Positions 14,256-23,428 of a stretch of 35,766 nt of DNA are shown here, piece after piece. Under the pieces are notes generated by a model. That model saw only the letters and a list, made by a program, of their open reading frames with translations. It was not told the origin of the DNA and searched no databases. Origin of the DNA: UBA3263 sp964554665 (GTDB lineage: Bacteria > Bacteroidota > Bacteroidia > Bacteroidales > Muribaculaceae); NCBI GenBank assembly GCA_964554665.1, contig CAZKPP010000015.1, positions 1 through 35,766 on the forward strand. Direction: 5' to 3'. Both the position numbers and the translations under genes were made by a program. How positions within the stretch are numbered: position 1 is the stretch's first letter; each line of letters starts with the position of its first letter.

Positions 14256-15899
14256 ATGAAAAAGATAATCTGTTTTAGCCTCTTGGCAGCAATGAGTTGG
14301 ACCGCCTCCGAAGCGTGCACCAGCCTCATTGCCGCCAAAGGTGCCACTAAAGATGGCAGCGTAATGATTACCTACGCCGCCGATAGCCACACTCTTTACG
14401 GCGACATGCCCTCGCTCGCTGCCGCAGACCATAAACAGGGCGATATGCGCAAGATTTATGACTGGGACACAGGCCGCTACCTCGGCGAAATCCCCCAACC
14501 GGCTCACACCTATTCGCGCATAGGCCACATCAATGAAAATGGCGTGGCCATGGCCGAGAGTACCTGGGGCGGACATCCCGAGCTGGTGGACACTGCCGGC
14601 ATTATCGACTACGGCTCGCTCATCTACATTACCCTCGAACGCGCCAAAACCGCCCGCGAGGCAGTTGACATTATGACAGGACTGGTTGAGGAATTCGGCT
14701 ATGCCTCCGAAGGCGAATCGTTTTCGATTGCCGACCCCAACGAAGCGTGGATAGTTGAAATGATTGGCAAAGGGCCGGGCCGCAAAGGTGCCGTATGGGT
14801 TGCCCGCCGCATTCCCGACGGATACATCAGCGGTCACGCCAACAATCCGCGAATCCACAAGTTCCCGCTCAATGAGCCGGAGACCACCCTGTACTCGCCC
14901 GACGTTATCAGTTTCGCACGCGAAAAAGGCTACTTTGACGGCAACGATGAAGATTTCAGCTTCTCAATAGCCTATCAACCTTACGACTACATGGCCCTGC
15001 GCGGTTGCGACGGTCGCGTCTGGAGCTACTTCAATCGCTTTTCACCCCAAGAAGCTGCCGGCTCGCTGGCCTGGGTAATGGAGGGCGAGGGCGAGCCGAT
15101 GCCCCTGTGGGTAAAGCCAGAAAAGCAAGTGAGCGTCGACGACATGCAATGGATGATGCGCGACCACTTCGAAGGCACCCCCATGGACATGACTCTCGAC
15201 ATCGGCGCGGGCCCGTTTGACGTGCCCTACCGCTGGCGTCCGATGGAATTTGAAGTGGATTCGACCGAATACTTCCACGAACGCGCAATCGCAACCCAGC
15301 AGACCGGATTTTCGTTTGTGGCCCAGTGTGATGCCAATGCCCCGAAAGGTATGACGGCAACACTTTGGTTCGGCACTGACGACGCAAACACATCGTTCTA
15401 CACCCCTGTCTATAGTTCCATGACCTCTGTGCCCCGCTGCTTTGAGGAAGGCAACGGCGACCTTTACAACATCAGCCGCGACGCTGCATTTTGGGCTACT
15501 AACATGGTGGCCAATCAGGCATATAACCGCTATTCGCAGATGATCCCCGACATCCGCACCGTTCAAAAGGAAATCACCGACCAAACATACGCGGCAGACT
15601 CCACCATGCGCGCCGACTTAAAGAATATGCCGCTCAACGAGCAGGCCGAAATACTGACAGAAGTTTCCCACAAACTCGCCAACGACGCTACGGCCCGCTA
15701 TTTTGCTCTGAACGATTTCCTGACGGTTAAATATCTCGACGGCAATATCAAAAAACAGAATCCCGACGGAACCTTTAAGCGCACCGAAACCGGACTGCCG
15801 GTGTCGCCCGTGTTCGGTGGCTACAACGATCGCTATTTCCGCCAGATTGTTAATGAAAACGGCGACCGCCTGAAAGTTAGAAAAGTCAACATCAAATGA
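14256..15899 (+). CDS. Secreted C69-family dipeptidase
   Basis: An N-terminal-nucleophile hydrolase of the peptidase C69 (U34, PepD-like) family, about 547 residues. The start at 14256 gives MKKIICFSLLAAMSWTASEA, an ordinary signal peptide. The next residue is Cys21 in ACTSLIAAKGATKDGSVM, the expected catalytic nucleophile exposed by cleavage. GHINENGVAMAESTWGG, GESFSIADPNEAWIVEM and SGHANNPRI are conserved blocks of the family. The length is typical of Bacteroidetes members. It probably cleaves dipeptides in the periplasm or outside the cell. An in-frame ATG at 14244 is possible but would add four residues before the signal. The last four bases overlap the start of queF, an unusual pairing. 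Confidence 0.9.
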   Translation: MKKIICFSLLAAMSWTASEACTSLIAAKGATKDGSVMITYAADSHTLYGDMPSLAAADHKQGDMRKIYDWDTGRYLGEIPQPAHTYSRIGHINENGVAMAESTWGGHPELVDTAGIIDYGSLIYITLERAKTAREAVDIMTGLVEEFGYASEGESFSIADPNEAWIVEMIGKGPGRKGAVWVARRIPDGYISGHANNPRIHKFPLNEPETTLYSPDVISFAREKGYFDGNDEDFSFSIAYQPYDYMALRGCDGRVWSYFNRFSPQEAAGSLAWVMEGEGEPMPLWVKPEKQVSVDDMQWMMRDHFEGTPMDMTLDIGAGPFDVPYRWRPMEFEVDSTEYFHERAIATQQTGFSFVAQCDANAPKGMTATLWFGTDDANTSFYTPVYSSMTSVPRCFEEGNGDLYNISRDAAFWATNMVANQAYNRYSQMIPDIRTVQKEITDQTYAADSTMRADLKNMPLNEQAEILTEVSHKLANDATARYFALNDFLTVKYLDGNIKKQNPDGTFKRTETGLPVSPVFGGYNDRYFRQIVNENGDRLKVRKVNIK

Positions 15900-16375
15900 G
15901 AACCAACGATGAACTCGCCGGCGTTACCCTGCTCGGGGCCGGTTCAACCAAATATCCCACCGACTATTCCGCAGAATTGCTGGAATGGTTTCCAAACAAA
16001 CATCCCGAAAACGACTATCTCGTAACCCTCGACTGCCCTGAATTTACCTCGCTATGTCCCAAGACCGGCCAGCCCGACTTCGGCCACATAGTAATCAACT
16101 ATATCCCCGGCGAAAAAATGGTCGAGAGCAAGAGTCTGAAACTCTATCTTTTCAGCTTCCGCAACCACGGTGACTTCCACGAAGACTGCATCAACATTAT
16201 CATGAAAGACCTCATTGCTCTGATGCAGCCGCGCTATATTGAAGTGCTTGGAATGTTTACGCCCCGCGGAGGTATATCGATTCGCCCCTACGCCCAATGG
16301 GCAGATGCCGACCATCAGTCGCTACTGGCCCCGCGCATGGCCGCTCAAATGAACTATCAAATTTCAAAAATATAA
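15896..16375 (+). CDS. queF: NADPH-dependent 7-cyano-7-deazaguanine (preQ0) reductase
   Basis: QueF reduces preQ0 to preQ1 in queuosine biosynthesis. At 159 residues this is the short unimodular form (Bacillus type). EFTSLCPKTGQPDF contains the cysteine that forms the thioimide with preQ0 and the nearby aspartate acting as proton donor. ESKSLKLYLFSFRNHGDFHE is the family signature with the substrate-binding glutamate and histidine. The C-terminus (FTPRGGISIRPYAQW) is also characteristic. It starts inside the end of the dipeptidase gene (ATGA overlap), and its TAA shares one base with the queC start (TAATG), so the three genes appear translationally coupled. queD and queE are not in this window. 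Confidence 0.95.
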   Translation: MRTNDELAGVTLLGAGSTKYPTDYSAELLEWFPNKHPENDYLVTLDCPEFTSLCPKTGQPDFGHIVINYIPGEKMVESKSLKLYLFSFRNHGDFHEDCINIIMKDLIALMQPRYIEVLGMFTPRGGISIRPYAQWADADHQSLLAPRMAAQMNYQISKI

Positions 16376-17034
16376 TGGAAAAGGACTCACTGATTGTGCT
16401 TTCGGGAGGCATGGACTCCGTTACGCTGCTCTACGACAAAATCGACCGTATAGCTCTGGCTGTTAACTTTATCTATGGTTCTAACCATAACATGCGCGAA
16501 CTTGAGTGCGCCCGCTTCCACTGCCGCCAACTTGGCGTGGAACTGCTCGAAATTCACCTCGACTTCATGGGCGAATACTTCCACTCATCCCTTCTCGAAG
16601 GCGCCGATGCGATTCCCGAGGGTGACTACGAGGACGAAAACATGCGCTCGACCGTAGTTCCGTTCCGCAACGGCATCATGCTGGCCACAGCCGCCGGTCT
16701 GGCCGAAAGCCGCGGGCTGCGTGTGGTTATGCTCGCCAACCATTCAGGCGACCACACCGTATATCCCGACTGCCGCCCGGAATTCATTACCGCCATGGCT
16801 GCAGCAATTGCCGCAGGTACCTACGAAAACATTGAACTCTACGCCCCCTACACCAATATTTCGAAAGTTGAAATTGCCAAAATCGGCAAGAATCTCGGCA
16901 TCGACTATTCAACCACCTACAGTTGCTATAAAGGAGGCGAACACCATTGCGGACAGTGTGGCACATGCCGTGAGCGCCGCGAGTCGCTCGCCCTTGCCGG
17001 GGTTGAAGACAAGACAATCTACGAAACCATATAA
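16375..17034 (+). CDS. queC: 7-cyano-7-deazaguanine synthase
   Basis: QueC converts 7-carboxy-7-deazaguanine to preQ0 using ATP and ammonia. The product is used by the QueF encoded immediately upstream. The 219-residue protein starts LIVLSGGMDSVTLLY, the PP-loop ATP-pyrophosphatase motif (SGGxDS). VPFRNGIML, SGDHTVYPDCRPEF and the C-terminal zinc-binding set YSCYKGGEHHCGQCGTCRER (four cysteines) confirm the family. The ATG at 16375 overlaps the queF stop by one base. A longer in-frame start at 16297 lies inside queF and adds residues unlike QueC. The segment YGSNHNMREL replaces the YGQRH-type motif of E. coli QueC, which I take as a lineage variant. Confidence 0.93.
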   Translation: MEKDSLIVLSGGMDSVTLLYDKIDRIALAVNFIYGSNHNMRELECARFHCRQLGVELLEIHLDFMGEYFHSSLLEGADAIPEGDYEDENMRSTVVPFRNGIMLATAAGLAESRGLRVVMLANHSGDHTVYPDCRPEFITAMAAAIAAGTYENIELYAPYTNISKVEIAKIGKNLGIDYSTTYSCYKGGEHHCGQCGTCRERRESLALAGVEDKTIYETI

Positions 17035-17219
17035 AAAATGAAAGTGCGCATCTTCACAGACACGCACCTCCCTCATAACCAAAATTCAAGTATATAATAC
17101 TTTTTAATTTCTTTATACTTAAAACGCTCTAAAAGGAACGTTTGTTTATGCAAAGTTACGAAATTTTTTCTCCTTTTCATAGCAAATAATCCTAAAAAGC
17201 GTTAATTCAGATTGTTAAA
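17035..17219. other. AT-rich intergenic region between queC and priA
   Basis: These 185 bases hold no convincing ORF or RNA gene. AAGTAT-ATA-ATACTT (17088-17102), followed by a T-rich run, is a weak terminator candidate for queC. GTGCG/CGCAC arms at 17044-17048 and 17063-17067 could form a small stem. On the minus strand CGTAACTTTGCA (complement of 17149-17160) matches the -7 element used elsewhere in the window, but the nearest TTTG is 24 bases away. No good plus-strand promoter for priA was found. Confidence 0.4.
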
Positions 17220-19685
17220 ATGTCTTTCGTCGACGTTATTCTACCGCTGCCACTCAATGCAACTTTCACCTATTCCGTACCGGAATCGATGGAATCGCAA
17301 ATTCATATCGGCACGCGCGTAGTGGTTCCGTTTGGCCGACGAAAGTTCTATACGGGTATAATCGCATCAACCTGCGCACGCAAGCCTGAAAAGTATGAAG
17401 TCAAACCTATCGAGCGCGTTCTCGATTCAGCCGATACTCCCATTCTTATACACCCGCAACTGAAATTTTGGGAGTGGATTGCCAATTATTACCTATGCTC
17501 TGTGGGCGACGTTATGAAGGCCGCGCTTCCGGCCGGGCTGAAGCTCGAAAGCGAAACCTTTATTGAGCTCGCCCCCGATGCTGACGCGACTAATCTCGAA
17601 GGCCTGACCGATGAGGAAGCCCTGATGCTTCAGGTGCTCAACCATGAGCCCAAATTATCTTTAGGCGAGCTGGTCCGCAAGTCGGGGGTGACCAAAAAGC
17701 CTGAGGCAATTTTGAGCCGGCTTATAGACCGCGGGCTGCTGATGGTTTCCGAAAAGATTTTTGAGCGCTACCGTTCGTTGCGTCAGACTATCGTTTGTCT
17801 CCCTCCGGAATCTGTGCGTGCCGATTGGCGCACTGCGGCATTCCAAAAGGTCAAATCCGCTCCTAAGCAGGAGCAAATGCTTCTGAGCGCACTGCAGCTT
17901 GCAGGTCGCTCGCTTGAGGTGGACAAAACGCTGCTGCTCGAAAAATCGGGCTGCACCGCAGCGATACTCAAAATTTTGGCCGACAAGGGACTCGTAACAG
18001 TCGAAAAGCGCGAAATCAACCGTTTTGCCCCTCGCGAAGGGCTCGAACTTAAGCCCCTCCCTACCCTTTCAGATGCGCAACAGACTGCACTGAACTCAAT
18101 CCTGGAGTCGTGGATTACCGACCAAAAGGCAGTTACTCTGCTCCGCGGAGTGACCTCCAGCGGCAAAACCGAGCTCTACATTCACCTGATTCAGCGGATG
18201 CTGAACCAGGGCAAGCAGGCTCTTTTTCTTGTGCCGGAAATAGCGCTCACAACCCAGCTTACAACCCGTCTGCAGAATGTGTTCGGCTCAAAGGTTGTTG
18301 TTTATCACAGCAAGTTTACCGACAACGAGCGTGTAGATATTTATCGCCGGCTGCGGAACTCGGCCGATCCGGTTGTTGTTATCGGCGCACGTTCGTCGAT
18401 TTTCCTGCCCTTCCGAAATTTGGGGCTGGTTATTGTTGACGAAGAGCATGAGCCGAGCTATAAGCAATTTGATCCGGCCCCGCGCTATAATGCCCGCGAT
18501 TGCGCCATAGTGCTTGCTTCTATGCATGGCGCCAAAACCCTGCTCGGCTCCGCGACACCCTCGGTCGAGACGTATTATAAGGCCCAAAGCGGCCGCTACG
18601 GGCTGGTGGAGCTCACCGAACGTTTCGGCGGTGTGCAACTCCCGGAAATAGAAGTCGTAGACATGAAAAAATATTGGAAGCAATATTGGCGCGACTCCAT
18701 ATTTGCTCCGGAAGTGCAACAGCAGCTGCAGGCCACACTTGACGACGGCAACCAAGCGATAGTGTTTCACAATCGCCGCGGATTCGCACCCATGGCCCGA
18801 TGTAAGGAATGCGCTTATATTCCCAAGTGCGATCATTGCGACGTGTCGCTGACCTACCACCGACGTATAAACCGCCTGGTGTGCCACTACTGCGGCGCGG
18901 AATATCAATTACCTACCACCTGTCCGGTCTGCAACGAGCCTTCTATTGAAATTATCGGCTATGGAACCGAAAAAATCGAAGAGCTCGTAGAGAAAGAGTT
19001 TCCCAAAGCCAAGGTGCTTCGCATGGATCTCGACACCACGCGAAACAAAGACGGCTACCTCGACATTATCTCCACTTTTTCGCAGCGCAAGGCCGACATT
19101 TTAGTGGGTACCCAAATGGTTACCAAGGGCCTAGACTTCGACGGCGTCAGGGTTGTTGCCGTTCTCAGCGCCGACACCCTTATAAATCTACCGGATTTCC
19201 GCGCTTCGGAACGCGCCTTCAATATGCTGCTGCAGGTTGCCGGCAGAGCAGGTCGCCGCGAAACTGCCGGCAGCGTTGTTATTCAAACCGGCCAGCCCGA
19301 CCACCCAGTCATCAACTTTGCGCGGTCTCACGACTATCTGGGCTTCTACAACCATGAGCTCGCCGAACGTAAAGCACACTTCTTTCCTCCGTTTACACGA
19401 ATGGTTATCGTTTATCTGCGACATCGCGACGAAAACACCCTCCAGGAAGTGGCTCTGGCCTTCAACGAGCAGCTGCGCGCACAGTTGGGCAACCGCGTGG
19501 CCGGTCCGGATGTTCCGCCGGTATCGCGCGTGCAGTCAATGTACATCCGCCGCTTTATGCTGAAGATAGAGCTGACGGCATCTATGGCGAAAGTGCGCGA
19601 GGTTCTGCGCAACATCACCGACACTCTTCAGGCCCGCGGACAGCTCCGCGGGGTCGTTATTCACTGCGACGTTGACCCCTTATAG
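17220..19685 (+). CDS. priA: Primosomal protein N', replication restart helicase
   Basis: PriA recognises stalled forks and reloads the replisome. The 821-residue protein has the N-terminal DNA-binding domain (VDVILPLPLNATFTYSVPE, GTRVVVPFGRRKFYTGII), a winged-helix region to about 270, and a superfamily-2 helicase core. Walker A is GVTSSGKTE (about 310-318) and Walker B is DEEHEPSYKQ (about 405-415). Two zinc-binding cysteine clusters occupy about 528-571 (CKECAYIPKCDHC, CHYCG, CPVC). ILVGTQMVTKGLDFDGV and QVAGRAGRR are helicase motifs V and VI. The length is normal for Bacteroidetes. Its stop codon overlaps the convergent uvrA stop by six bases. The ATG at 17220 begins exactly at the conserved N-terminus. 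Confidence 0.95.
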   Translation: MSFVDVILPLPLNATFTYSVPESMESQIHIGTRVVVPFGRRKFYTGIIASTCARKPEKYEVKPIERVLDSADTPILIHPQLKFWEWIANYYLCSVGDVMKAALPAGLKLESETFIELAPDADATNLEGLTDEEALMLQVLNHEPKLSLGELVRKSGVTKKPEAILSRLIDRGLLMVSEKIFERYRSLRQTIVCLPPESVRADWRTAAFQKVKSAPKQEQMLLSALQLAGRSLEVDKTLLLEKSGCTAAILKILADKGLVTVEKREINRFAPREGLELKPLPTLSDAQQTALNSILESWITDQKAVTLLRGVTSSGKTELYIHLIQRMLNQGKQALFLVPEIALTTQLTTRLQNVFGSKVVVYHSKFTDNERVDIYRRLRNSADPVVVIGARSSIFLPFRNLGLVIVDEEHEPSYKQFDPAPRYNARDCAIVLASMHGAKTLLGSATPSVETYYKAQSGRYGLVELTERFGGVQLPEIEVVDMKKYWKQYWRDSIFAPEVQQQLQATLDDGNQAIVFHNRRGFAPMARCKECAYIPKCDHCDVSLTYHRRINRLVCHYCGAEYQLPTTCPVCNEPSIEIIGYGTEKIEELVEKEFPKAKVLRMDLDTTRNKDGYLDIISTFSQRKADILVGTQMVTKGLDFDGVRVVAVLSADTLINLPDFRASERAFNMLLQVAGRAGRRETAGSVVIQTGQPDHPVINFARSHDYLGFYNHELAERKAHFFPPFTRMVIVYLRHRDENTLQEVALAFNEQLRAQLGNRVAGPDVPPVSRVQSMYIRRFMLKIELTASMAKVREVLRNITDTLQARGQLRGVVIHCDVDPL

Positions 19686-22511
19686 GTCAAGAAACGGTGC
19701 TGTTGGCGAACCGGTGGTTGCCACGAACTCCGGAGTTCCTTGCGCAACTATTTCACCGCCGTTACGACCTCCTTCAGGGCCCATGTCGATTATCCAGTCG
19801 GCCGATTTCACAACGTCGATATTGTGCTCGATAATCAGCACTGTATTGCCTTTGTCCACAAGCTTGTTCAGCAGGCTCATCAGCGTTTTGATATCCTCGA
19901 AATGGAGTCCTGTTGTAGGCTCGTCGAGGATAAACAGCGTCTTGCCGGTATCGCGCTTGGCCAGCTCCGTAGCTAACTTTACGCGCTGGTTCTCACCGCC
20001 CGAAAGCGTACTCGAAGGCTGCCCCAGCTTGATATATCCGAGGCCGACATCTTGAAGCACCTTTAGCTTTTTGAGAATAGCGGGAGTGTTGGCAAAAAAT
20101 TCTACAGCTTGGTTGATAGTCATATCGAGCACATCGGCAATCGACTTTCCTTTGAACCTCACTTCGAGAGTTTCGCGGTTATAGCGTTTGCCTCCGCATT
20201 CCTCGCACGGCACCAATACGTCGGGCAGAAAGTTCATCTCTATAGTCTTATAGCCGTTGCCCTTGCAGGTTTCGCAGCGCCCACCTTTAACATTGAACGA
20301 GAATCGGCCCGGTTTATATCCGCGGATTTTTGCCTCAGGCAAGTTTACGAATAAAGAGCGGATGTCGGAAAAAACGCCGGTATAGGTTGCAGGATTGCTG
20401 CGCGGAGTGCGCCCTAACGGCGTCTGGTCAACCGTAACAACCTTATCGATGTTCTCCATGCCGGAAATCTCATCGTAGGGAAGCGGCTCTTGGAGCGCCC
20501 TATACATCTGTTTGGCCAAAATCGGCTGGAGAGTTCCGCTGACAAGCGACGACTTGCCCGAGCCACTGACTCCGGCAACAACCGTAAGGGTGCCTAACGG
20601 CAACTTAAAGTCGACGTTTTTCAGATTATGGCCGCGTGCTCCTTTGATTTCCAAAAACAGGCCGTTGCCGGGGCGACGAGTTGACGGAACCGGAATCTCG
20701 CGGGTGCCGTTCAGATACTCTGCCGTCAGCGTTCCGCTCTTGAGCATTTTCTTGGGCGTACCTTGATATACAACTTCGCCGCCCTTGCGCCCGGCCTTCG
20801 GGCCGATGTCGATAATCCAGTCGGCCTCAAGCATCATGTCGCGGTCGTGTTCAACAACTATTATAGAATTCTGGGCGTCGCGAAGCGATTTCAGGGAGTT
20901 TATCAGTCGGAGATTGTCGCGCTGATGCAATCCGATACTCGGTTCATCGAGAATATAAAGCACGTTAACAAGCTCCGAGCCGATCTGCGTGGCCAGTCGT
21001 ATGCGCTGGCTCTCACCGCCCGACAGCGTGGCAGAAGCACGACCCAGCGAAAGATAACCGAGGCCTACATCCTGAAGAAAACTCAAGCGGACGGAAATCT
21101 CCTTTAAAATCTCAGCGGCGATCTTTTGGTGAGGCTCCGACAGCAGGCTGTTGACATTGCCAATCCACTCTGCAAGCTGGTCAATATCCATGCGGCAGAG
21201 GTCGGCAATGTTTTTATCACCGATAAAGAAGTTTCGGGCCTCAATGTTCAGCCGGTCGCCATGACATTCCGGGCAAACGGTCATTGAATAGAACTGGTTG
21301 CTCCACCGCTTGGCGGCATCGTCGGAGTCGTCGGTCTGCTGCATCTCTATGTAGCGCACAATGCCGTCATATGTGCGATAGATACTCGACAGATAGTTGT
21401 TGCCGGCGTTGATGTCGAGTTTTTCAGCCGAACCATAAAGAATTTCGTCGAGCAACTCGGCCGGAAGTTTTTCAACCGGAGTGTCGATGGAACACCCATA
21501 TCGTTCGCAAAGTTGCTCAATCTGACGGAATATAATAGTATCTTTCTTTTTGCCGAGTGGTTCAATTCCACCGGCGGCAATGCTGAGCTTCCGATTCGGA
21601 ATAATCTTGTCAACGTCTATAACGTTAATGGTGCCGATACCTTTACATTTCGGACAAGCCCCCAGCGGAGAGTTAAAGGAAAAATTATGAGGTGCCGGAT
21701 CGCGATAACTTATTCCGTTTTCGGCATCCATAAGGGTGCGCGAAAGGTGAGTCAAGGCACTGTCGGCATCAACATCGCAAATTATCAACTGGCCGTCACC
21801 GCGCTGCAGAGCCGTCGAAACCGAGTTGCGCAAACGCGTGTCGTCAGAATTACCAACAACCATTTTGTCAACTACCAGTTCGATAGTATGATTCTTATAG
21901 CGGTCGAGTTTCATGCCGGGGGTAATCTCGCGCATGGCGCCATCTACCCTTACGTTGAGATAACCCTTTTTCTGCAACTGCTCAAACAGCTCCTGGTAAT
22001 GGCCCTTTCGATTTCGGACCAGCGGCGACAAAACCAGTATCCGCTTTCCGTTAAAGCGCTCGTGAATAAGATTGAGAATGCGTTCCTCGCTGAACTTCTC
22101 CATCGGCTTGCCGGAAATATAGCTGCGAGCCGTAGCCACGCGGGCATAGAGCAAGCGCAGAAAGTCATAAATCTCGGTGGTCGTGCCGATAGTCGAACGC
22201 GGATTGCGGTTAACGGTTTTCTGCTCAATCGCAATTACCGGCGACAGGCCGGTTATCCGGTCAACGTTAGGGCGCTCCATGGTGCCGAGCATTTGGCGCG
22301 CATAGCTCGAAAAAGTTTCTATATAGCGGCGTTGGCCTTCGGCATAAATAGTGTCGAACGCCAGCGAAGATTTTCCCGAGCCGCTCAGACCGGTAATAAC
22401 GGTCAGCTTGCCGTGAGGAATCTCTACGTTTATATTTTTCAGATTATGGACTTTGGCGCCGGTTACTACCAGCGATTCCAAAGCCTCCGAATCGGATTTT
22501 TTTGTGGCCAT
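19680..22511 (-). CDS. uvrA: UvrABC excinuclease subunit A
   Basis: UvrA is the damage-sensing ATPase of nucleotide excision repair. The 943-residue protein contains two ABC modules: Walker A GLSGSGKSS (about 41-49) with signature LSGGESQRIRLATQ (about 496-509), and Walker A GVSGSGKSS (about 644-652) with LSGGENQRVKLATE (about 833-846) and ILDEPTTGLH. Zinc-binding cysteines are present in CETCKGNGY...CEECGGKRY. CPKCKGIG and CPECHGDRL are further Cys pairs. Full length and all motifs indicate an active protein. It begins one base inside the end of the lytic transglycosylase gene (TGATG) and ends six bases inside the convergent priA gene. Confidence 0.97.
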   Translation of the reverse strand: MATKKSDSEALESLVVTGAKVHNLKNINVEIPHGKLTVITGLSGSGKSSLAFDTIYAEGQRRYIETFSSYARQMLGTMERPNVDRITGLSPVIAIEQKTVNRNPRSTIGTTTEIYDFLRLLYARVATARSYISGKPMEKFSEERILNLIHERFNGKRILVLSPLVRNRKGHYQELFEQLQKKGYLNVRVDGAMREITPGMKLDRYKNHTIELVVDKMVVGNSDDTRLRNSVSTALQRGDGQLIICDVDADSALTHLSRTLMDAENGISYRDPAPHNFSFNSPLGACPKCKGIGTINVIDVDKIIPNRKLSIAAGGIEPLGKKKDTIIFRQIEQLCERYGCSIDTPVEKLPAELLDEILYGSAEKLDINAGNNYLSSIYRTYDGIVRYIEMQQTDDSDDAAKRWSNQFYSMTVCPECHGDRLNIEARNFFIGDKNIADLCRMDIDQLAEWIGNVNSLLSEPHQKIAAEILKEISVRLSFLQDVGLGYLSLGRASATLSGGESQRIRLATQIGSELVNVLYILDEPSIGLHQRDNLRLINSLKSLRDAQNSIIVVEHDRDMMLEADWIIDIGPKAGRKGGEVVYQGTPKKMLKSGTLTAEYLNGTREIPVPSTRRPGNGLFLEIKGARGHNLKNVDFKLPLGTLTVVAGVSGSGKSSLVSGTLQPILAKQMYRALQEPLPYDEISGMENIDKVVTVDQTPLGRTPRSNPATYTGVFSDIRSLFVNLPEAKIRGYKPGRFSFNVKGGRCETCKGNGYKTIEMNFLPDVLVPCEECGGKRYNRETLEVRFKGKSIADVLDMTINQAVEFFANTPAILKKLKVLQDVGLGYIKLGQPSSTLSGGENQRVKLATELAKRDTGKTLFILDEPTTGLHFEDIKTLMSLLNKLVDKGNTVLIIEHNIDVVKSADWIIDMGPEGGRNGGEIVAQGTPEFVATTGSPTAPFLDL

Positions 22512-23428
22512 CAGTGAACCCAGTTATGGTTATAGGTCGTTTTATGTTGTTTTGAGCGGCTCAGCGCCTCAGGCTTGGGTACGCGCACAGTATATGTCTT
22601 GCCCGATTTATTGGTCAGCTTTTTAGCTCGAATCCAGGGATTATACTCGCGCAAAGTGGCATAGTCAATACCATGCTCGATAGCCCACGAGGGCCAGTCC
22701 TCGACGGAACCCGATACTGCAACTTCCGTATATTGGTGAGGTTGATATAGCTGATTTGCCGCCAGCTGAAAGCCATACTTCTTGGGATTCTCCATAATAA
22801 GCTTCATGGCCATCATTCTAAACGGATAGCGGCGGGTTTCGTCAGTCAACCATAAATCAAAGGCACTGCTCACCCGCTGCGATTCCAATTCTTTTGATAT
22901 TCGGGCTGTGCCGCCGTTGAAGCTGCCGGCAACCGACTCCCAGTTACCATAGCGCGAAAAGGCCGACTTGATGTACTTACAGGCGGCTATAGTCTCCTTT
23001 TCGAGATTATAGCGTTCGTCAACCTCATCGTTCACTTCAAGGCCATATTGCTTGGCGGTGGTGGGCATAAACTGCCATATACCGGCCGCACCTGCTCCGG
23101 AGCGGGCAATGGGATTCAGATAACTTTCAATGCAGGCCATATACACGAAATCTTCGTGCACGCCCTGGCTCTTGAGAAGACGAATTATTTCCGGGAAATA
23201 GCGGTTGGCACGCTTAATGGTCAGCAAAGTATTGCCATGGGTATAAACCATCGAGGTCAATTCGCGGTCAAGGCGCTCAAACATATCAACATCGTCGAGA
23301 TTGATATGCTCGCCTGCAAACGTCATGGTGTTGGGTACAACAGGGTTAATAATCGCAATATGCTCTTCGGCCCTGGTTATAGAGGGGGCTGCAATAAGCC
23401 CCATTGCAAAAATCAGCTGCTTAATCAT
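22511..23428 (-). CDS. Periplasmic lytic transglycosylase (SLT domain)
   Basis: A murein-cleaving transglycosylase of 305 residues from the ATG at 23428. That start gives the signal peptide MIKQLIFAMGLIAAPSITRAEE and overlaps the DUF4924 stop by eight bases; earlier in-frame ATGs (23452, 23482) lie deeper inside the upstream gene. The SLT fold is clear: FVYMACIESYLNPIARSGAGA with catalytic Glu101, then GIWQFMPTTAKQYGL and SFNGGTARISKEL. The C-terminal 60 residues (ATLREYNPWIRAKKL...KTYTVRVPKP) resemble a single LysM-like peptidoglycan-binding module. It resembles MltD-type enzymes of Bacteroidetes. Its placement between DUF4924 and uvrA in overlapping frames suggests one transcript. Confidence 0.88.
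   Translation of the reverse strand: MIKQLIFAMGLIAAPSITRAEEHIAIINPVVPNTMTFAGEHINLDDVDMFERLDRELTSMVYTHGNTLLTIKRANRYFPEIIRLLKSQGVHEDFVYMACIESYLNPIARSGAGAAGIWQFMPTTAKQYGLEVNDEVDERYNLEKETIAACKYIKSAFSRYGNWESVAGSFNGGTARISKELESQRVSSAFDLWLTDETRRYPFRMMAMKLIMENPKKYGFQLAANQLYQPHQYTEVAVSGSVEDWPSWAIEHGIDYATLREYNPWIRAKKLTNKSGKTYTVRVPKPEALSRSKQHKTTYNHNWVH

Noticed and set aside
16297..16374. Longer start for queC
   Set aside because: The added residues lie inside queF and are unlike any QueC; the ATG at 16375 sits right at the queF stop and precedes the PP-loop at the normal distance.
21513..22517. Open frame of 334 codons on the plus strand inside uvrA
   Set aside because: Antisense to conserved UvrA sequence, with a composition typical of a shadow frame.
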